The notes beneath the pieces were generated by a model. The model was not told the DNA's origin, made no database searches, and saw only the letters and a list, made by a program, of their open reading frames with translations. Below are positions 1 through 7,292 of a DNA stretch of 26,183 nt, piece after piece (the first letter of the stretch is position 1; each line of letters starts with the position of its first letter). The DNA is taken from the NCBI GenBank assembly GCA_002347265.1, contig DDYB01000024.1, positions 1-26,183 of the forward strand, written 5' to 3'. This DNA comes from Desulfobacteraceae bacterium UBA2245. Its GTDB lineage: Bacteria; Desulfobacterota; Desulfobacteria; Desulfobacterales; UBA2245. Both the position numbers and the translations under genes were made by a program.

Positions 1-998
1 ATTCTGGCAAATCCATACCATGGAATCCGCAGCGGATTTTGCGCCAGAAATTTGAGCGTCGCCGGATGCAGGGCGTTATCGAGAAAGTGAATCAGGGAAG
101 GGTGGAATCTTTCGAACAGGATGTCCAGGTCGCCTTTGACCCGGGCCGGCGCAACGGGCCGGTATTCGGGGGCATGCACCTTTTCCGGGCAGAAGGCGCA
201 GCGGTTCCAGTAGCAGCCCGAGGACGCGCTGTACGGCAGGACAAAGCCCGGAGACAGGTAGGGCGTTTGTGCAAAAGGCGCATAATCCGGGCAGGTTGTT
301 TCGATTTGCACCGTTTTTCCGACAAATTCCAGCAGGGCCGCCTCGCCGGGTCCGGCCGCCATCTCATCCACCAGGCCCGTGAAGGGGGATTTGAAGTCCG
401 GCCGTTTGAGCCATGCGGTGATCAGACCGCCGCCGAGGATGATGCGAACCCGCGGATACAGCTTCCGGAAGAACCCGATCATGGCAAAGGCGCACAGGGC
501 CTGATCGAGATAGTTGATGGACAGACCGATTACCGAAGGAGCGATTCGCTCCACAACCGGCGATAAACGCTGCCTGAAATACGAATAAAACGGATTCTGC
601 CGATAGGTGTCGGCGGCACGAATCAGATCGGCGCTTCGAACCGGGGAAAGGGATCGGTCCTGATATTCGGCCAGCCCGATGCGCTGGTTTCGGCCGGAAC
701 CGGCCTGCCCGAGCAGGCGTTGAATATCGTGCACCGCCCGTTTGTAGCGGTCCGGATTCCGGCAGGCGGCCTGATCACGCAGGAACGCCAGATTGGCATC
801 AAGGCCGCGGATCGCCCTGCGGGTCCAGGTGTCGTTGGCGCTTGATACGGAAGCGGCGGCAAAGATCAGGGCTTCGAGATTGGCGTCGATCGCAGTTGCT
901 TCAACCCCGTGCCGGTTCAAAGCCTCCATCAGCCTGGCGATTCCGGGCGGCGGCTCGCAGGGTTTGGCTACCGGCGGATAGATCAGCAGAACAGGCAT
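1..998 (-). CDS. B12-binding-type radical SAM protein (partial, C-terminus off the left edge)
   Basis: An open frame runs 332 codons from the ATG at 998 to the window edge without a stop. Residues 1-235 resemble the Rossmann-like cobalamin-binding half of B12-type radical SAM enzymes: MPVLLIYPP at the N-terminus, and VIGLSINY (156-163) followed by RIILGGG (185-191). I see no DxHxxG cobalamin-ligand motif, so B12 may not be bound. The radical SAM cluster motif is GCYWNRCAFC (261-270), with Cys262, Cys267 and Cys270. This spacing is CX4CX2C rather than the classic CX3CX2C. The start lies 7 nt after the stop of the acyl-CoA synthetase, so the two are probably co-transcribed and translationally coupled. 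The substrate is unknown; a cytosolic modifying enzyme is inferred. The rest of the SAM barrel is outside the window. Confidence 0.85.
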   Translation of the reverse strand, partial: MPVLLIYPPVAKPCEPPPGIARLMEALNRHGVEATAIDANLEALIFAAASVSSANDTWTRRAIRGLDANLAFLRDQAACRNPDRYKRAVHDIQRLLGQAGSGRNQRIGLAEYQDRSLSPVRSADLIRAADTYRQNPFYSYFRQRLSPVVERIAPSVIGLSINYLDQALCAFAMIGFFRKLYPRVRIILGGGLITAWLKRPDFKSPFTGLVDEMAAGPGEAALLEFVGKTVQIETTCPDYAPFAQTPYLSPGFVLPYSASSGCYWNRCAFCPEKVHAPEYRPVAPARVKGDLDILFERFHPSLIHFLDNALHPATLKFLAQNPLRIPWYGFAR

Positions 999-1005
999 CG
1001 GAATT

Positions 1006-2742
1006 TCATACCGGCCGGATCGTCTGAAGCAGTTCTTTCTTCAGATCCTTTCTCAACACCTTTCCGACAATGGATTTGGGCAGAGTGGAGCGGAATTCGA
1101 TCTCTTCGGGAAGCTTGTACCTGGCCAGCCGGGGCTTGCAGAACTCAATGAGTTCCTCGCAGGTGGCGGTCTGGCTTTCTTTCAATATGACATACGCCTT
1201 GACCGCTTCGCCCCGGTAGCTGTGGGGAATGCCCACGGCGCAGACCTCCTGCACCTTGGGATGTTCGTGGAGAACCTCTTCGATTTCCCGGGGATAAACG
1301 TTGTAGCCGCTCGATATGATCATGTCCTTCTTGCGGTCCACGATGTAAAAATAGCCGTCCGCGTCCATGACCGCGACGTCTCCGGTGCGGAGCCATCCGT
1401 CCTCCATGACGTTTTCGGTTTCGCCGGGCATGTTCCAGTATCCCTGCATCACCTGAGGGCCCTGAATGAGAAGTTCTCCGGGTTTTCCCACCGGCACCTC
1501 GGTTTTCCCGTCTTCCAGATCCACAATCCGGCACAGGGTGTCGCTGATCGGCACGCCGATGCTGCCCACCTTGCGTTTGCCTTCGGTAAAGGGATTGACG
1601 TGGGTGACGGGCGAGGCTTCGGTCAGACCGTATCCTTCCACGATCACCGCGCCGGTCTTTTGTTCGAACTTGCGGATGACCTCCACGGGAAGCGGGGCGC
1701 TTCCGGAAAAGCATCCCCGAAGCGAGGTCAGGTCGGTTTTTTCAATGTCCGGATGTTCGAGAATGCCGATGAACATGGTGGGCACCAGGGGCGCGAAGCT
1801 GGGCCGGAATTTTCGAATCGCCTTGAGGAGCGTCTCCGGCGTGGGCCTGGGAAGCAAAATGTTGCCCCATCCCATGTAAATGGCAAAGTTCATGGTGGTG
1901 GAAAGACCGAACACATGGAAAAAGGGCAGGGCGCCCAGCATGACCCCGTCATCGCAATGCAGTTCCGGGCACCAGGCGGAGATCTGCTGAACCTGTACGC
2001 TCAGATTCCGGTGGCTGAGCAGCACGCCTTTGGAAATGCCCGTGGTCCCTCCGGTGTACTGATACATGGCGATGTCGTCGGGTCGAACCTTCACCCGGGG
2101 CCCGGGAACGGGGCTGTTCTTGAGCAGATCCTTCCACCGGTGAACCCGGCTTGCGGGCTTGACGTCGGCCGCCAGCTTCCGGCGTTTGGCCACGAGCTTG
2201 AAAAGATGATTTTTGGGAAAGGGCAGGTAATCGCCCAGACTGGTGTAGATGATGTCCTGAATGGCGGTTTTCGGTCTCAGATCGATCATCCGGTTTGCCA
2301 GAAGGTCCAGAGTGATGAGCAGCTTCGCGCCGGAATCGTTGAACTGGTACAGCAGCTCCCGGTCCGAATAAAGCGGATTGTTCATGACGGCGATGCCGCC
2401 GATCTTCAGGATGGCATAATATCCGGCGATGCATGGAATGCAGTTGGGAAGCAGCAGCGCCACCCGGTCGCCCTTGCGGATGCCCAGATTCCAAAGGCAG
2501 GCGGCCATGCGGTCGACCATCTCGTTGAGCCGGCCATAGCTCAGCCGGAATCCTTCGAAAACGAGGGCCATTCGATCCGGATGGGACTCGGCTCTGTTTT
2601 TCAAAACTTCCGGAAGACAGATCTCGTCGTAGATTTTGGATTCCGGAACGCCCTTCTGATAATGGGAAAGCCAGGGTTTGTCCGAATACTGAAGGACATC
2701 CGTCTCCTGGTAGTCGAGTTTCTGCAGTATGGCGTTAAGCAT
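1006..2742 (-). CDS. Long-chain fatty acid--CoA ligase / AMP-dependent synthetase
   Basis: A 578-residue ANL-superfamily adenylating enzyme. It activates a carboxylic acid with ATP to an acyl-AMP and transfers the acyl group to CoA. Visible core motifs: P-loop YTGGTTGISKG (229-239), GYGLTEASP (370-378), GWLRTGD (449-455), the hinge region DRKKDMIISSGYNVYP (469-484), and PKSIVGKVLRK (555-565) carrying the predicted catalytic Lys561. Length and motifs fit the FadD group of long-chain acyl-CoA synthetases; chain-length preference cannot be read from sequence. The start at 2742 has an upstream GAGAGGG ribosome site. A radical SAM gene follows 7 nt after its stop, and a strong promoter candidate lies 50-75 nt upstream. 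It probably acts in the cytosol or at the inner membrane face in fatty acid degradation or lipid remodelling. Confidence 0.93.
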   Translation of the reverse strand: MLNAILQKLDYQETDVLQYSDKPWLSHYQKGVPESKIYDEICLPEVLKNRAESHPDRMALVFEGFRLSYGRLNEMVDRMAACLWNLGIRKGDRVALLLPNCIPCIAGYYAILKIGGIAVMNNPLYSDRELLYQFNDSGAKLLITLDLLANRMIDLRPKTAIQDIIYTSLGDYLPFPKNHLFKLVAKRRKLAADVKPASRVHRWKDLLKNSPVPGPRVKVRPDDIAMYQYTGGTTGISKGVLLSHRNLSVQVQQISAWCPELHCDDGVMLGALPFFHVFGLSTTMNFAIYMGWGNILLPRPTPETLLKAIRKFRPSFAPLVPTMFIGILEHPDIEKTDLTSLRGCFSGSAPLPVEVIRKFEQKTGAVIVEGYGLTEASPVTHVNPFTEGKRKVGSIGVPISDTLCRIVDLEDGKTEVPVGKPGELLIQGPQVMQGYWNMPGETENVMEDGWLRTGDVAVMDADGYFYIVDRKKDMIISSGYNVYPREIEEVLHEHPKVQEVCAVGIPHSYRGEAVKAYVILKESQTATCEELIEFCKPRLARYKLPEEIEFRSTLPKSIVGKVLRKDLKKELLQTIRPV

Positions 2743-2790
2743 CGTTGCGTCCCTCTCTTCGAACTGTCGTTCTCGAATAAATTGACCGAA

Positions 2791-2818
2791 TTTATAATGA
2801 ATGCCGCGGGTTTGTCAA
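2791..2818 (-). promoter_or_regulatory. Sigma70-like promoter for the acyl-CoA ligase/radical SAM operon
   Basis: On the minus strand a perfect TTGACA (2813-2818) is followed after 16 nt by TATAAA (2791-2796). The predicted leader is about 40-45 nt before the ATG at 2742. This is the best promoter match in the window. It is an unverified sequence match. Confidence 0.65.
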
Positions 2819-2930
2819 CAAATCAAACGCGCCGATTCAGCGCTTTTTGATGAATTGCGCCACCCGGCGGAATTGGAACGGAAAATACGGACAAATTGCC
2901 TTGCCTGCCTGGGAATTTTTTAAGAAAGAG

Positions 2931-2960
2931 TTGATTTCATTTTCCATTCAGGCGAAGAAT
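2931..2960 (+). promoter_or_regulatory. Possible promoter for the nitroreductase gene
   Basis: TTGATT (2931-2936) and AAGAAT (2955-2960) are separated by 18 nt, about 60 nt upstream of the nitroreductase start. The -10 match is weak, so this is only a candidate. Confidence 0.3.
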
Positions 2961-3021
2961 GAATCCGGAACATACAACCGGTCCTCTGTTTTCGGCGGAC
3001 CTTTTAATAAAGGAGGCTCTG

Positions 3022-3591
3022 ATGATGGACTTTTCGCAACTTCTCGAAAAAAGACGATCCATTCGAAGGTTTCTGGACAAAGACGTTTCGCTGGAACTGG
3101 TCATGGAAATCATTCAGGATGCCTGCATGGCGCCCAGCGCGGTGAACGGTCAGCCCTGGGAGTTTATCGTCATTCGGAACAGGCCGCTGATCAAACGGCT
3201 CTCCGATGAAAGCAAGGCCAACCTGATTGCGGAGATTGAAAAAAACCCGGATTGTCCGGCGGTAAAATATGAGTCGATCCTGCGGGATGCGGATTTTAAT
3301 GTGTTTTACAACGCGCCCTGTCTGGTTTTGATCGCCGGCCCCAGGGATCTGCATTCTCTTGAGGTCGATTGCGCTCTGGCGGCATGTTATTTCATGCTTT
3401 CGGCCGCCGAAAGGGGCCTTGGAACCTGCTGGATCGGTCTCGGCGCTTATATATCGGATCCGATTCTGATCGATGCGATCGGATTGCCGGATTCTTCGGC
3501 CATCGTGGCGCCGGTCATTCTCGGATATCCGGAAACGGTTCCGCCCGTGCCGGCAAGGAATCTTCCGAAAATTCTGAAAGTCGTATCCTGA
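3022..3591 (+). CDS. Nitroreductase family FMN-dependent oxidoreductase
   Basis: A 189-residue single-domain protein of the nitroreductase/NADH-oxidase fold. These are cytosolic FMN enzymes, usually homodimers, that reduce nitro, quinone or flavin-type substrates with NAD(P)H. Family signatures: KRRSIRRF near the N-terminus (10-17), where the arginines bind the FMN phosphate; APSAVNGQPWEFIVI (37-51); and GLGTCWIG (132-139). An in-frame ATG exists at 2959, but the start at 3022 is chosen because AAAGGAGG (about 3009-3015) sits at the right distance. ATG ATG at 3022 and 3025 are both possible. It is transcribed alone, divergent from the ligase and convergent with the cold-shock gene. The physiological substrate cannot be assigned. 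Confidence 0.9.
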   Translation: MMDFSQLLEKRRSIRRFLDKDVSLELVMEIIQDACMAPSAVNGQPWEFIVIRNRPLIKRLSDESKANLIAEIEKNPDCPAVKYESILRDADFNVFYNAPCLVLIAGPRDLHSLEVDCALAACYFMLSAAERGLGTCWIGLGAYISDPILIDAIGLPDSSAIVAPVILGYPETVPPVPARNLPKILKVVS

Positions 3592-3745
3592 CCGGCAAAA
3601 TCATTGCGATTCCAGGCTGATTTGCGGATCGATACGTTCCGGTTTCCGGGAAAATGCGCAAAGGAAAGTGTTTTTGAATAGACGATTCTGGAATCGGATC
3701 GCCCGGGGGAATGCTGAATATCCAATATCAGATGATTGAAAATGG

Positions 3746-3782
3746 AAGGGGCGTTGCATCAAAAATAGACGCAACGCCCCTT
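3746..3782. terminator. Bidirectional terminator between nitroreductase and cold-shock genes
   Basis: Perfect 12-bp inverted repeat: 3746-3757 pairs with 3771-3782 around a 13-nt loop. A short T-run follows on the plus strand, and a T-rich stretch follows on the minus strand. It lies between two convergent genes, so it can serve both. Confidence 0.75.
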
Positions 3783-3801
3783 TAAACTCGAAAAGGCCGA
3801 A

Positions 3802-4002
3802 TTAGATAACGGTTACATTGACAGCAGCAGGTCCTTTTTGACCCTGTTGAATATCAAAGGAAACGCGATCGCCTTCCTTGAGGCTTTTAAAGCCGGTTGC
3901 ATTGATGGCGGAATGATGAACAAACACATCTTTGCCGTTTTCCTGCTCAATAAAGCCAAAACCTTTGGAATCATTAAACCATTTGACAACTCCATTAGCC
4001 AT
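3802..4002 (-). CDS. Cold-shock domain protein (CspA family)
   Basis: A 66-residue single cold-shock domain that binds single-stranded RNA/DNA and acts as an RNA chaperone in the cytosol. The N-terminus MANGVVKWFNDSKGFGFI contains RNP1 (KGFGFI, residues 13-18). RNP2 appears as VFVHHSAI (26-33). Length and motifs match the family almost exactly. AGGAGG (4011-4016) sits 8 nt before the ATG. The gene is monocistronic with a terminator at 3746-3782 and a probably long, hairpin-containing leader (4003-4150). Such leaders are common for csp genes and often control translation. Whether this paralogue is cold-induced or constitutive cannot be told. Confidence 0.96.
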   Translation of the reverse strand: MANGVVKWFNDSKGFGFIEQENGKDVFVHHSAINATGFKSLKEGDRVSFDIQQGQKGPAAVNVTVI

Positions 4003-4411
4003 AGTGACACCCTCCTTCCTTAAATTTTTCTCAAGGTTCCAAACTTCAGGTTGTCACTTGGACAAAAAAAAGCTTCCTGCAGAAAGAAACCGGCCCGCCA
4101 ATCAAGGACGGGCCTTTATTGATGTTGAGAAACAGTACCATGTTTTTGAAATAATACAAGCAAATAATTCGACCGGGCGCTTTTTATTTTTTTGAGTTCT
4201 GAGAACAGGATTCTGCGCGACGGCGGAAAAAGTGGGGAGGGCCGACAAAGCGCTTGCGTATCATGCAAGACTGAATTATCGGATTCGGTGAAAGAAGATC
4301 GCATGGGATCAACCACGTTTTAAAGGCCTGCCCGCGGATGGCGCTGCCGGGCAGGTCAAAGAGAGATTGCGTCAGGCTTTTTGGGCGTTCTGGAGGAGGG
4401 TAATAAAGCAG
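4003..4411. other. 409-bp intergenic region between csp and yajD-like genes
   Basis: A divergent intergenic region. Its left part is the probable csp leader with a GC-rich hairpin at 4092-4114 and an A8 run at 4063-4070. A minus-strand promoter candidate (TTGTAT, 16 nt, TACTGT) lies near 4130-4160. The right part (about 4196-4400) must hold the promoter for the HNH gene. I see only short imperfect inverted repeats there, such as GTTCTGAGAAC near 4195-4205, and no further gene. Confidence 0.5.
4092..4114 (-). promoter_or_regulatory. Hairpin in the presumed csp mRNA leader
   Basis: GGCCCG (4092-4097) pairs with CGGGCC (4109-4114) around an 11-nt loop. It lies about 90 nt upstream of the csp start. 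Read on the minus strand it is followed by a pyrimidine-rich stretch and then a T8 run near 4063-4070. It could be a leader attenuator or thermosensor. It could also be a plus-strand terminator (followed by TTTATT), but no plus-strand gene lies just upstream. Confidence 0.4.
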
Positions 4412-4795
4412 ATGTCGGAAAACAGGCGACAAACAGAAAAAGATGGGCTGAATCAGATTCTTGAGGAGGCGCGGCGAGACCGGGAACGCAGGGAGAAGAC
4501 TTATCGGGAGCAGGCGCTCAAGCTCTTCCCGAACGTCTGCGGACGGTGCGGGAGAGAATTCTCAGGTAAAAGGCTGCGTGAACTCACGGTCCATCACAGG
4601 GACCATAATCATGACCATAATCCACCGGACGGCAGCAACTGGGAATTGCTGTGCCTGTACTGCCACGAAAATGAACACTCCCGGCTGATGAATTCTCAGT
4701 GGTCTGATTCAAGCTCTTCCCGGCGGGAAGGGCCGTCGACACCCATCGACAGCCCCTTTGCCGCTCTTGAATCCCTGCTGAAAGGCAAAAAGTAA
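4412..4795 (+). CDS. yajD: YajD-like HNH nuclease family protein
   Basis: A 127-residue protein closely matching E. coli YajD in its core. Residues 40-90 contain PNVCGRCGREF, RELTVHHRDHNHD and GSNWELLCLYCHENEH, and the C-terminus ends FAALESLLKGKK. The CxxC pairs (Cys43/46, Cys81/84) look like a structural zinc site. His61/His62 with the downstream Asn and His form the HNH core expected to bind a catalytic metal. The start at 4412 is preferred over an in-frame ATG at 4367 because GGAGGAGGG ends at 4400. An N-terminal charged extension (residues 5-35) looks helical. The family's biological role is unknown; nuclease activity is inferred from the fold. It appears monocistronic. Confidence 0.87.
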   Translation: MSENRRQTEKDGLNQILEEARRDRERREKTYREQALKLFPNVCGRCGREFSGKRLRELTVHHRDHNHDHNPPDGSNWELLCLYCHENEHSRLMNSQWSDSSSSRREGPSTPIDSPFAALESLLKGKK

Positions 4796-4989
4796 CCGGC
4801 TCAACGATCCAGCGGCGGGTTCCGGTTCGAATTTTCAGGCTGCTCTTATTAATAAGGTATGTTTGAAATGCGGCCCGTTGACGGGGTCGTAAGAAATCCC
4901 GTTTCCGCGGCGTGCGTTGCCGTCACAGTCTTGAGTTTTGACGAAACCGTTCGCATTGGAACAAAAGCATTGATCATCAGGCGTCGAGT

Positions 4990-5006
4990 GTGTCAATATG
5001 TGACAC
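4990..5006. promoter_or_regulatory. Operator-like palindrome GTGTCA-N5-TGACAC
   Basis: Perfect 6-bp arms around a 5-nt centre, typical in size for a dimeric helix-turn-helix regulator. It lies about 225 nt upstream of the glycosyltransferase start. The binding protein is unknown. Confidence 0.35.
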
Positions 5007-5108
5007 TTGCGGCATCCCCGTACGTTTAATTTATTCGCAATATTTATTATAACTATTTTAAATTGTTGAATTAAATTGTTGATTGCATCTATTTTTTTCC
5101 CTGTTGAC

Positions 5109-5130
5109 TTTAATGCGCGTCGGCATTAAA
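5109..5130. promoter_or_regulatory. Inverted repeat TTTAATGC-N6-GCATTAAA
   Basis: Perfect 8-bp arms around GCGTCG. The half-site TTTAATGC recurs at 5175-5182, inside a second palindrome immediately before the glycosyltransferase start. Paired half-sites suggest an operator, or alternatively a hairpin in the leader. Confidence 0.4.
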
Positions 5131-5230
5131 AGAATATGCCGTAAAATACGAAGGGGTTGAAAAAAACTAGCATATTTAATGCAATGCATTGATATTAAAA
5201 GAAAGAAATTAATTTAAGGGTAACAAACAT

Positions 5231-6838
5231 ATGGCAATTATACTGAAAGACACGTTGCGTTTCCTGGCATCCGTTTTTCCGGAGAGGAAAAATAAAACGG
5301 GAGTAAGGGTTTGCGACAACCAACTTGATTCGAACCTGTCGCAATTGGATTCTCTGGTCAAGTTCGCAGTCTGCGCCGCCGTCGGGATTGTGATTATTTC
5401 GGCCGTCATGAATCTGGATCGGATTGAGACATCGCGGGAGGCGCTCAGCCGCAGCGCCTGGGGAAGCTGGTTTCTTCTGATGGGCGAGATTTTTGTCGGG
5501 GTCAACCTGTTGGCCTTTATCTGGCGACTGTTTCTGGTTCTGGGCTATCATCCGGCGCCGCCATGCAACGATCGTAGACTTCCGATATGCACGGTCGTGG
5601 TTCCGGCTTACAACGAGGGGAAACTGGTGCTGTCGACTCTGAGAAGTCTGGCGGCGAGCGATTATCCTGCTCACAAGCTCAAGATCATCGCGGTGGATGA
5701 TGGAAGCGTGGACGACACGTGGCACTGGATTCAAGTTGCCGAAAGGGAACTTTCCGGGCGCATTTCGACGATCCGGCTTCCTGAAAACCGCGGCAAGCGT
5801 CACGCGCTTTACGCCGGGTTTCAGAAAAGCAAGGGGGATGTTCTTGTGACCGTGGACAGCGATTCGGTGGTCGAACCCCAGACGTTGAGGAACCTGGTCA
5901 GTCCGTTTTTGCAGGACTCCCGCGTGGGCGCTGTGGCCGGAAACGTGCGGGTGCTCAACCTCAAGGAGGGGATTATTCCGCGAATGCTGGACGTGTCGTT
6001 TATGTTCGGCTTTGATTTCATGCGGGCCAGCCAGAGCGAGGTGGAAACGGTGATGTGCACGCCGGGGGCGCTGTCGGCCTATCGTCGTCCGGTTGTGATG
6101 AAGGTTCTGGATGAATGGCTCGTACAGACGTTCTTTGGAAAGCCGGCCAATATCGGAGAAGACCGTGCGATGACAAACCTGATTCTCCGGGATGGATATT
6201 TTGTCCGGTTTCAACGCAATGCGGTGGTTTACACCAATGTTCCGGTGCGTTACAAGAACCTGTGCAAGATGTTTTTGAGATGGGCGCGAAGTAACGTTCG
6301 AGAATCGATCGTGATGGCCCGGTTTGCGTTCCGCCGATTCCGGGAGAGTTCGATGCTCGGTGCGCGGATCAACCTGGTGCTGCTGCTGCTTTCCATGACC
6401 GTGTGTCAGGCGCTGCTGGTGTCGACGCTGGTTTGTTTGGCGATGCAACCAACGGTGTTTGGAATCAATATTTTGTTTGGAATCGTGATCAGTTCCACGT
6501 TTCCAGCGGCTCTCTACGCGCTGAAATGCCGGAACTCCGAGTGTCTGGTGGCCTATGTGTACGGAATCTACTGGTTTTTGAGTCTGTCGTGGATTTCGCC
6601 CTATGCATTGTTTACAATGCATAGGTCCGGGTGGCTGACGCGGCAGATCAAAAGTCCCGATGCGCAGCCCGAGTCCGCTCCCCTTCCGGCATTTACGGAA
6701 ATGCCCGGCATGTCGTTTGAGAGAATGGCGGTTTCCCGAATTGCTGAAAACAACGCCAGAGGGGTTGTACAGCCGTACATGGTGCAGCGGACCTTTGAGA
6801 ATCCTGCTTTGGCCGGCCGGGTCCGCTACTTCCTGTAA
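5231..6838 (+). CDS. Membrane processive glycosyltransferase, family GT2
   Basis: A 535-residue enzyme of the hyaluronan/chitin-synthase-like GT2 type, which polymerises sugar nucleotides into a polysaccharide while exporting it across the inner membrane. Domain order: transmembrane segments near 43-60 and 80-105; the catalytic GT-A domain (about 118-355) with VVVPAYNEG (122-130), DDGS (156-159), the metal-binding DSDS (209-212), CTPGALSAYRR (276-286) and GEDR (309-312); then transmembrane segments about 378-405, 412-430 and 440-462. The acceptor motif normally written QxxRW appears as MFLRW (347-351), with Met in place of Gln. A TAAGGG ribosome site lies about 10 nt before the ATG. The gene stands alone, without export or modification genes, so the polymer cannot be named. 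A hairpin follows 200 nt after the stop. Confidence 0.87.
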   Translation: MAIILKDTLRFLASVFPERKNKTGVRVCDNQLDSNLSQLDSLVKFAVCAAVGIVIISAVMNLDRIETSREALSRSAWGSWFLLMGEIFVGVNLLAFIWRLFLVLGYHPAPPCNDRRLPICTVVVPAYNEGKLVLSTLRSLAASDYPAHKLKIIAVDDGSVDDTWHWIQVAERELSGRISTIRLPENRGKRHALYAGFQKSKGDVLVTVDSDSVVEPQTLRNLVSPFLQDSRVGAVAGNVRVLNLKEGIIPRMLDVSFMFGFDFMRASQSEVETVMCTPGALSAYRRPVVMKVLDEWLVQTFFGKPANIGEDRAMTNLILRDGYFVRFQRNAVVYTNVPVRYKNLCKMFLRWARSNVRESIVMARFAFRRFRESSMLGARINLVLLLLSMTVCQALLVSTLVCLAMQPTVFGINILFGIVISSTFPAALYALKCRNSECLVAYVYGIYWFLSLSWISPYALFTMHRSGWLTRQIKSPDAQPESAPLPAFTEMPGMSFERMAVSRIAENNARGVVQPYMVQRTFENPALAGRVRYFL

Positions 6839-7037
6839 AGCATACGGGAGTTGAAACAGAAGCGCCGGTCTCCGGCGGTTCAAGAGCGGTATTTTGTTGT
6901 GCTTCACGAAGTCGCCGGCTTCAATGATGGATTGTATGCGTCCATGACGAGCGACCATCCGGCCGCAAGTGAACAGCATGCACGGTGCTTCGCGCGGCCG
7001 TCGAGACGCGTGGAAACAGCTTCCGTTCCAAATTCGA

Positions 7038-7058
7038 GGCCCGGGCAATGCCCGGGCC
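7038..7058 (+). terminator. Strong GC hairpin downstream of the glycosyltransferase
   Basis: GGCCCGGGC (7038-7046) pairs with GCCCGGGCC (7050-7058) around a 3-nt loop, extendable by one A-T pair. The following T-tract is poor (TTCTGTAT), so termination may be inefficient. It lies 200 nt after the glycosyltransferase stop. Confidence 0.45.
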
Positions 7059-7066
7059 TTCTGTAT

Positions 7067-7206
7067 CAGGCCGTTGAAAACCCCCGCCAAGGCCGCCATG
7101 CAGCGTTTCGCGGCGCTCGCCAATGCTCACATATGATTGAGCTGCGCTTGTCGTATTGCCGCGCGCCTTGCCTGACGGCCTGATTCTTGTTTTTCAACAA
7201 TTTGTT
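7067..7206. repeat. Dispersed repeat, copy 1 (MITE- or REP-like)
   Basis: This ~140-bp stretch is highly similar, in the same orientation, to 20906-21052. The shared core includes the identical block from CTCGCCAATGCTCACATATG and the identical block from GCGCGCCTTGCCTGACGGCC to GATTCTTG. It begins with GTTGAAAA (7073-7080) and ends with TTTTTCAAC (7190-7198), forming inverted termini. No protein is encoded. This copy has a 4-bp internal deletion relative to the other. Confidence 0.8.
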
Positions 7207-7292
7207 AAGAGACCGTCAAAACCGGAGGAGACGAGGAGTTTGTTTTCATTACAAGAGCGATGCGGTGACTCTTTCGGCCTTATTTAATACAA

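Larger units (their letters stand above)
4796..5230. other. 435-bp AT-rich regulatory-looking region upstream of the glycosyltransferase
   Basis: No credible gene. The region becomes very AT-rich after 5020 and is dense in symmetric sequences: a perfect 12-bp palindrome CTTATTAATAAG (4845-4856), GTGTCA-5 nt-TGACAC (4990-5006), TTTAATGC-6 nt-GCATTAAA (5109-5130), and AATGCA-1 nt-TGCATT (5178-5190), which again contains TTTAATGC. It probably holds the promoter and operators of the glycosyltransferase gene. No riboswitch class is recognised. Confidence 0.5.
6839..7292. other. 454-bp intergenic region with hairpin and dispersed repeat
   Basis: No credible gene. It holds a terminator-like hairpin (7038-7058) and one copy of a ~140-bp dispersed repeat (7067-7206). 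The 3' side of the cytochrome gene (7207-7292) shows only weak structure. Short reading frames across it run into the repeat and look non-coding. Confidence 0.6.

Noticed and set aside
39..566. 175-codon plus-strand open frame
   Set aside because: Antisense to the radical SAM gene, whose minus-strand frame is open for 332 codons with clear motifs.
1222..2850. 542-codon plus-strand open frame
   Set aside because: Antisense to the acyl-CoA ligase, which has full catalytic motifs; the plus-strand translation shows no family resemblance and has no ribosome site.
5195..7123. 642-codon minus-strand open frame
   Set aside because: Antisense to the glycosyltransferase gene; rich in His, Arg and Gln as expected from the complement of a GC-biased gene, and it runs into the dispersed repeat.
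6851..7183. 110-codon plus-strand open frame after the glycosyltransferase
   Set aside because: Crosses a hairpin and the dispersed repeat, lacks a ribosome site, and its sequence looks random.
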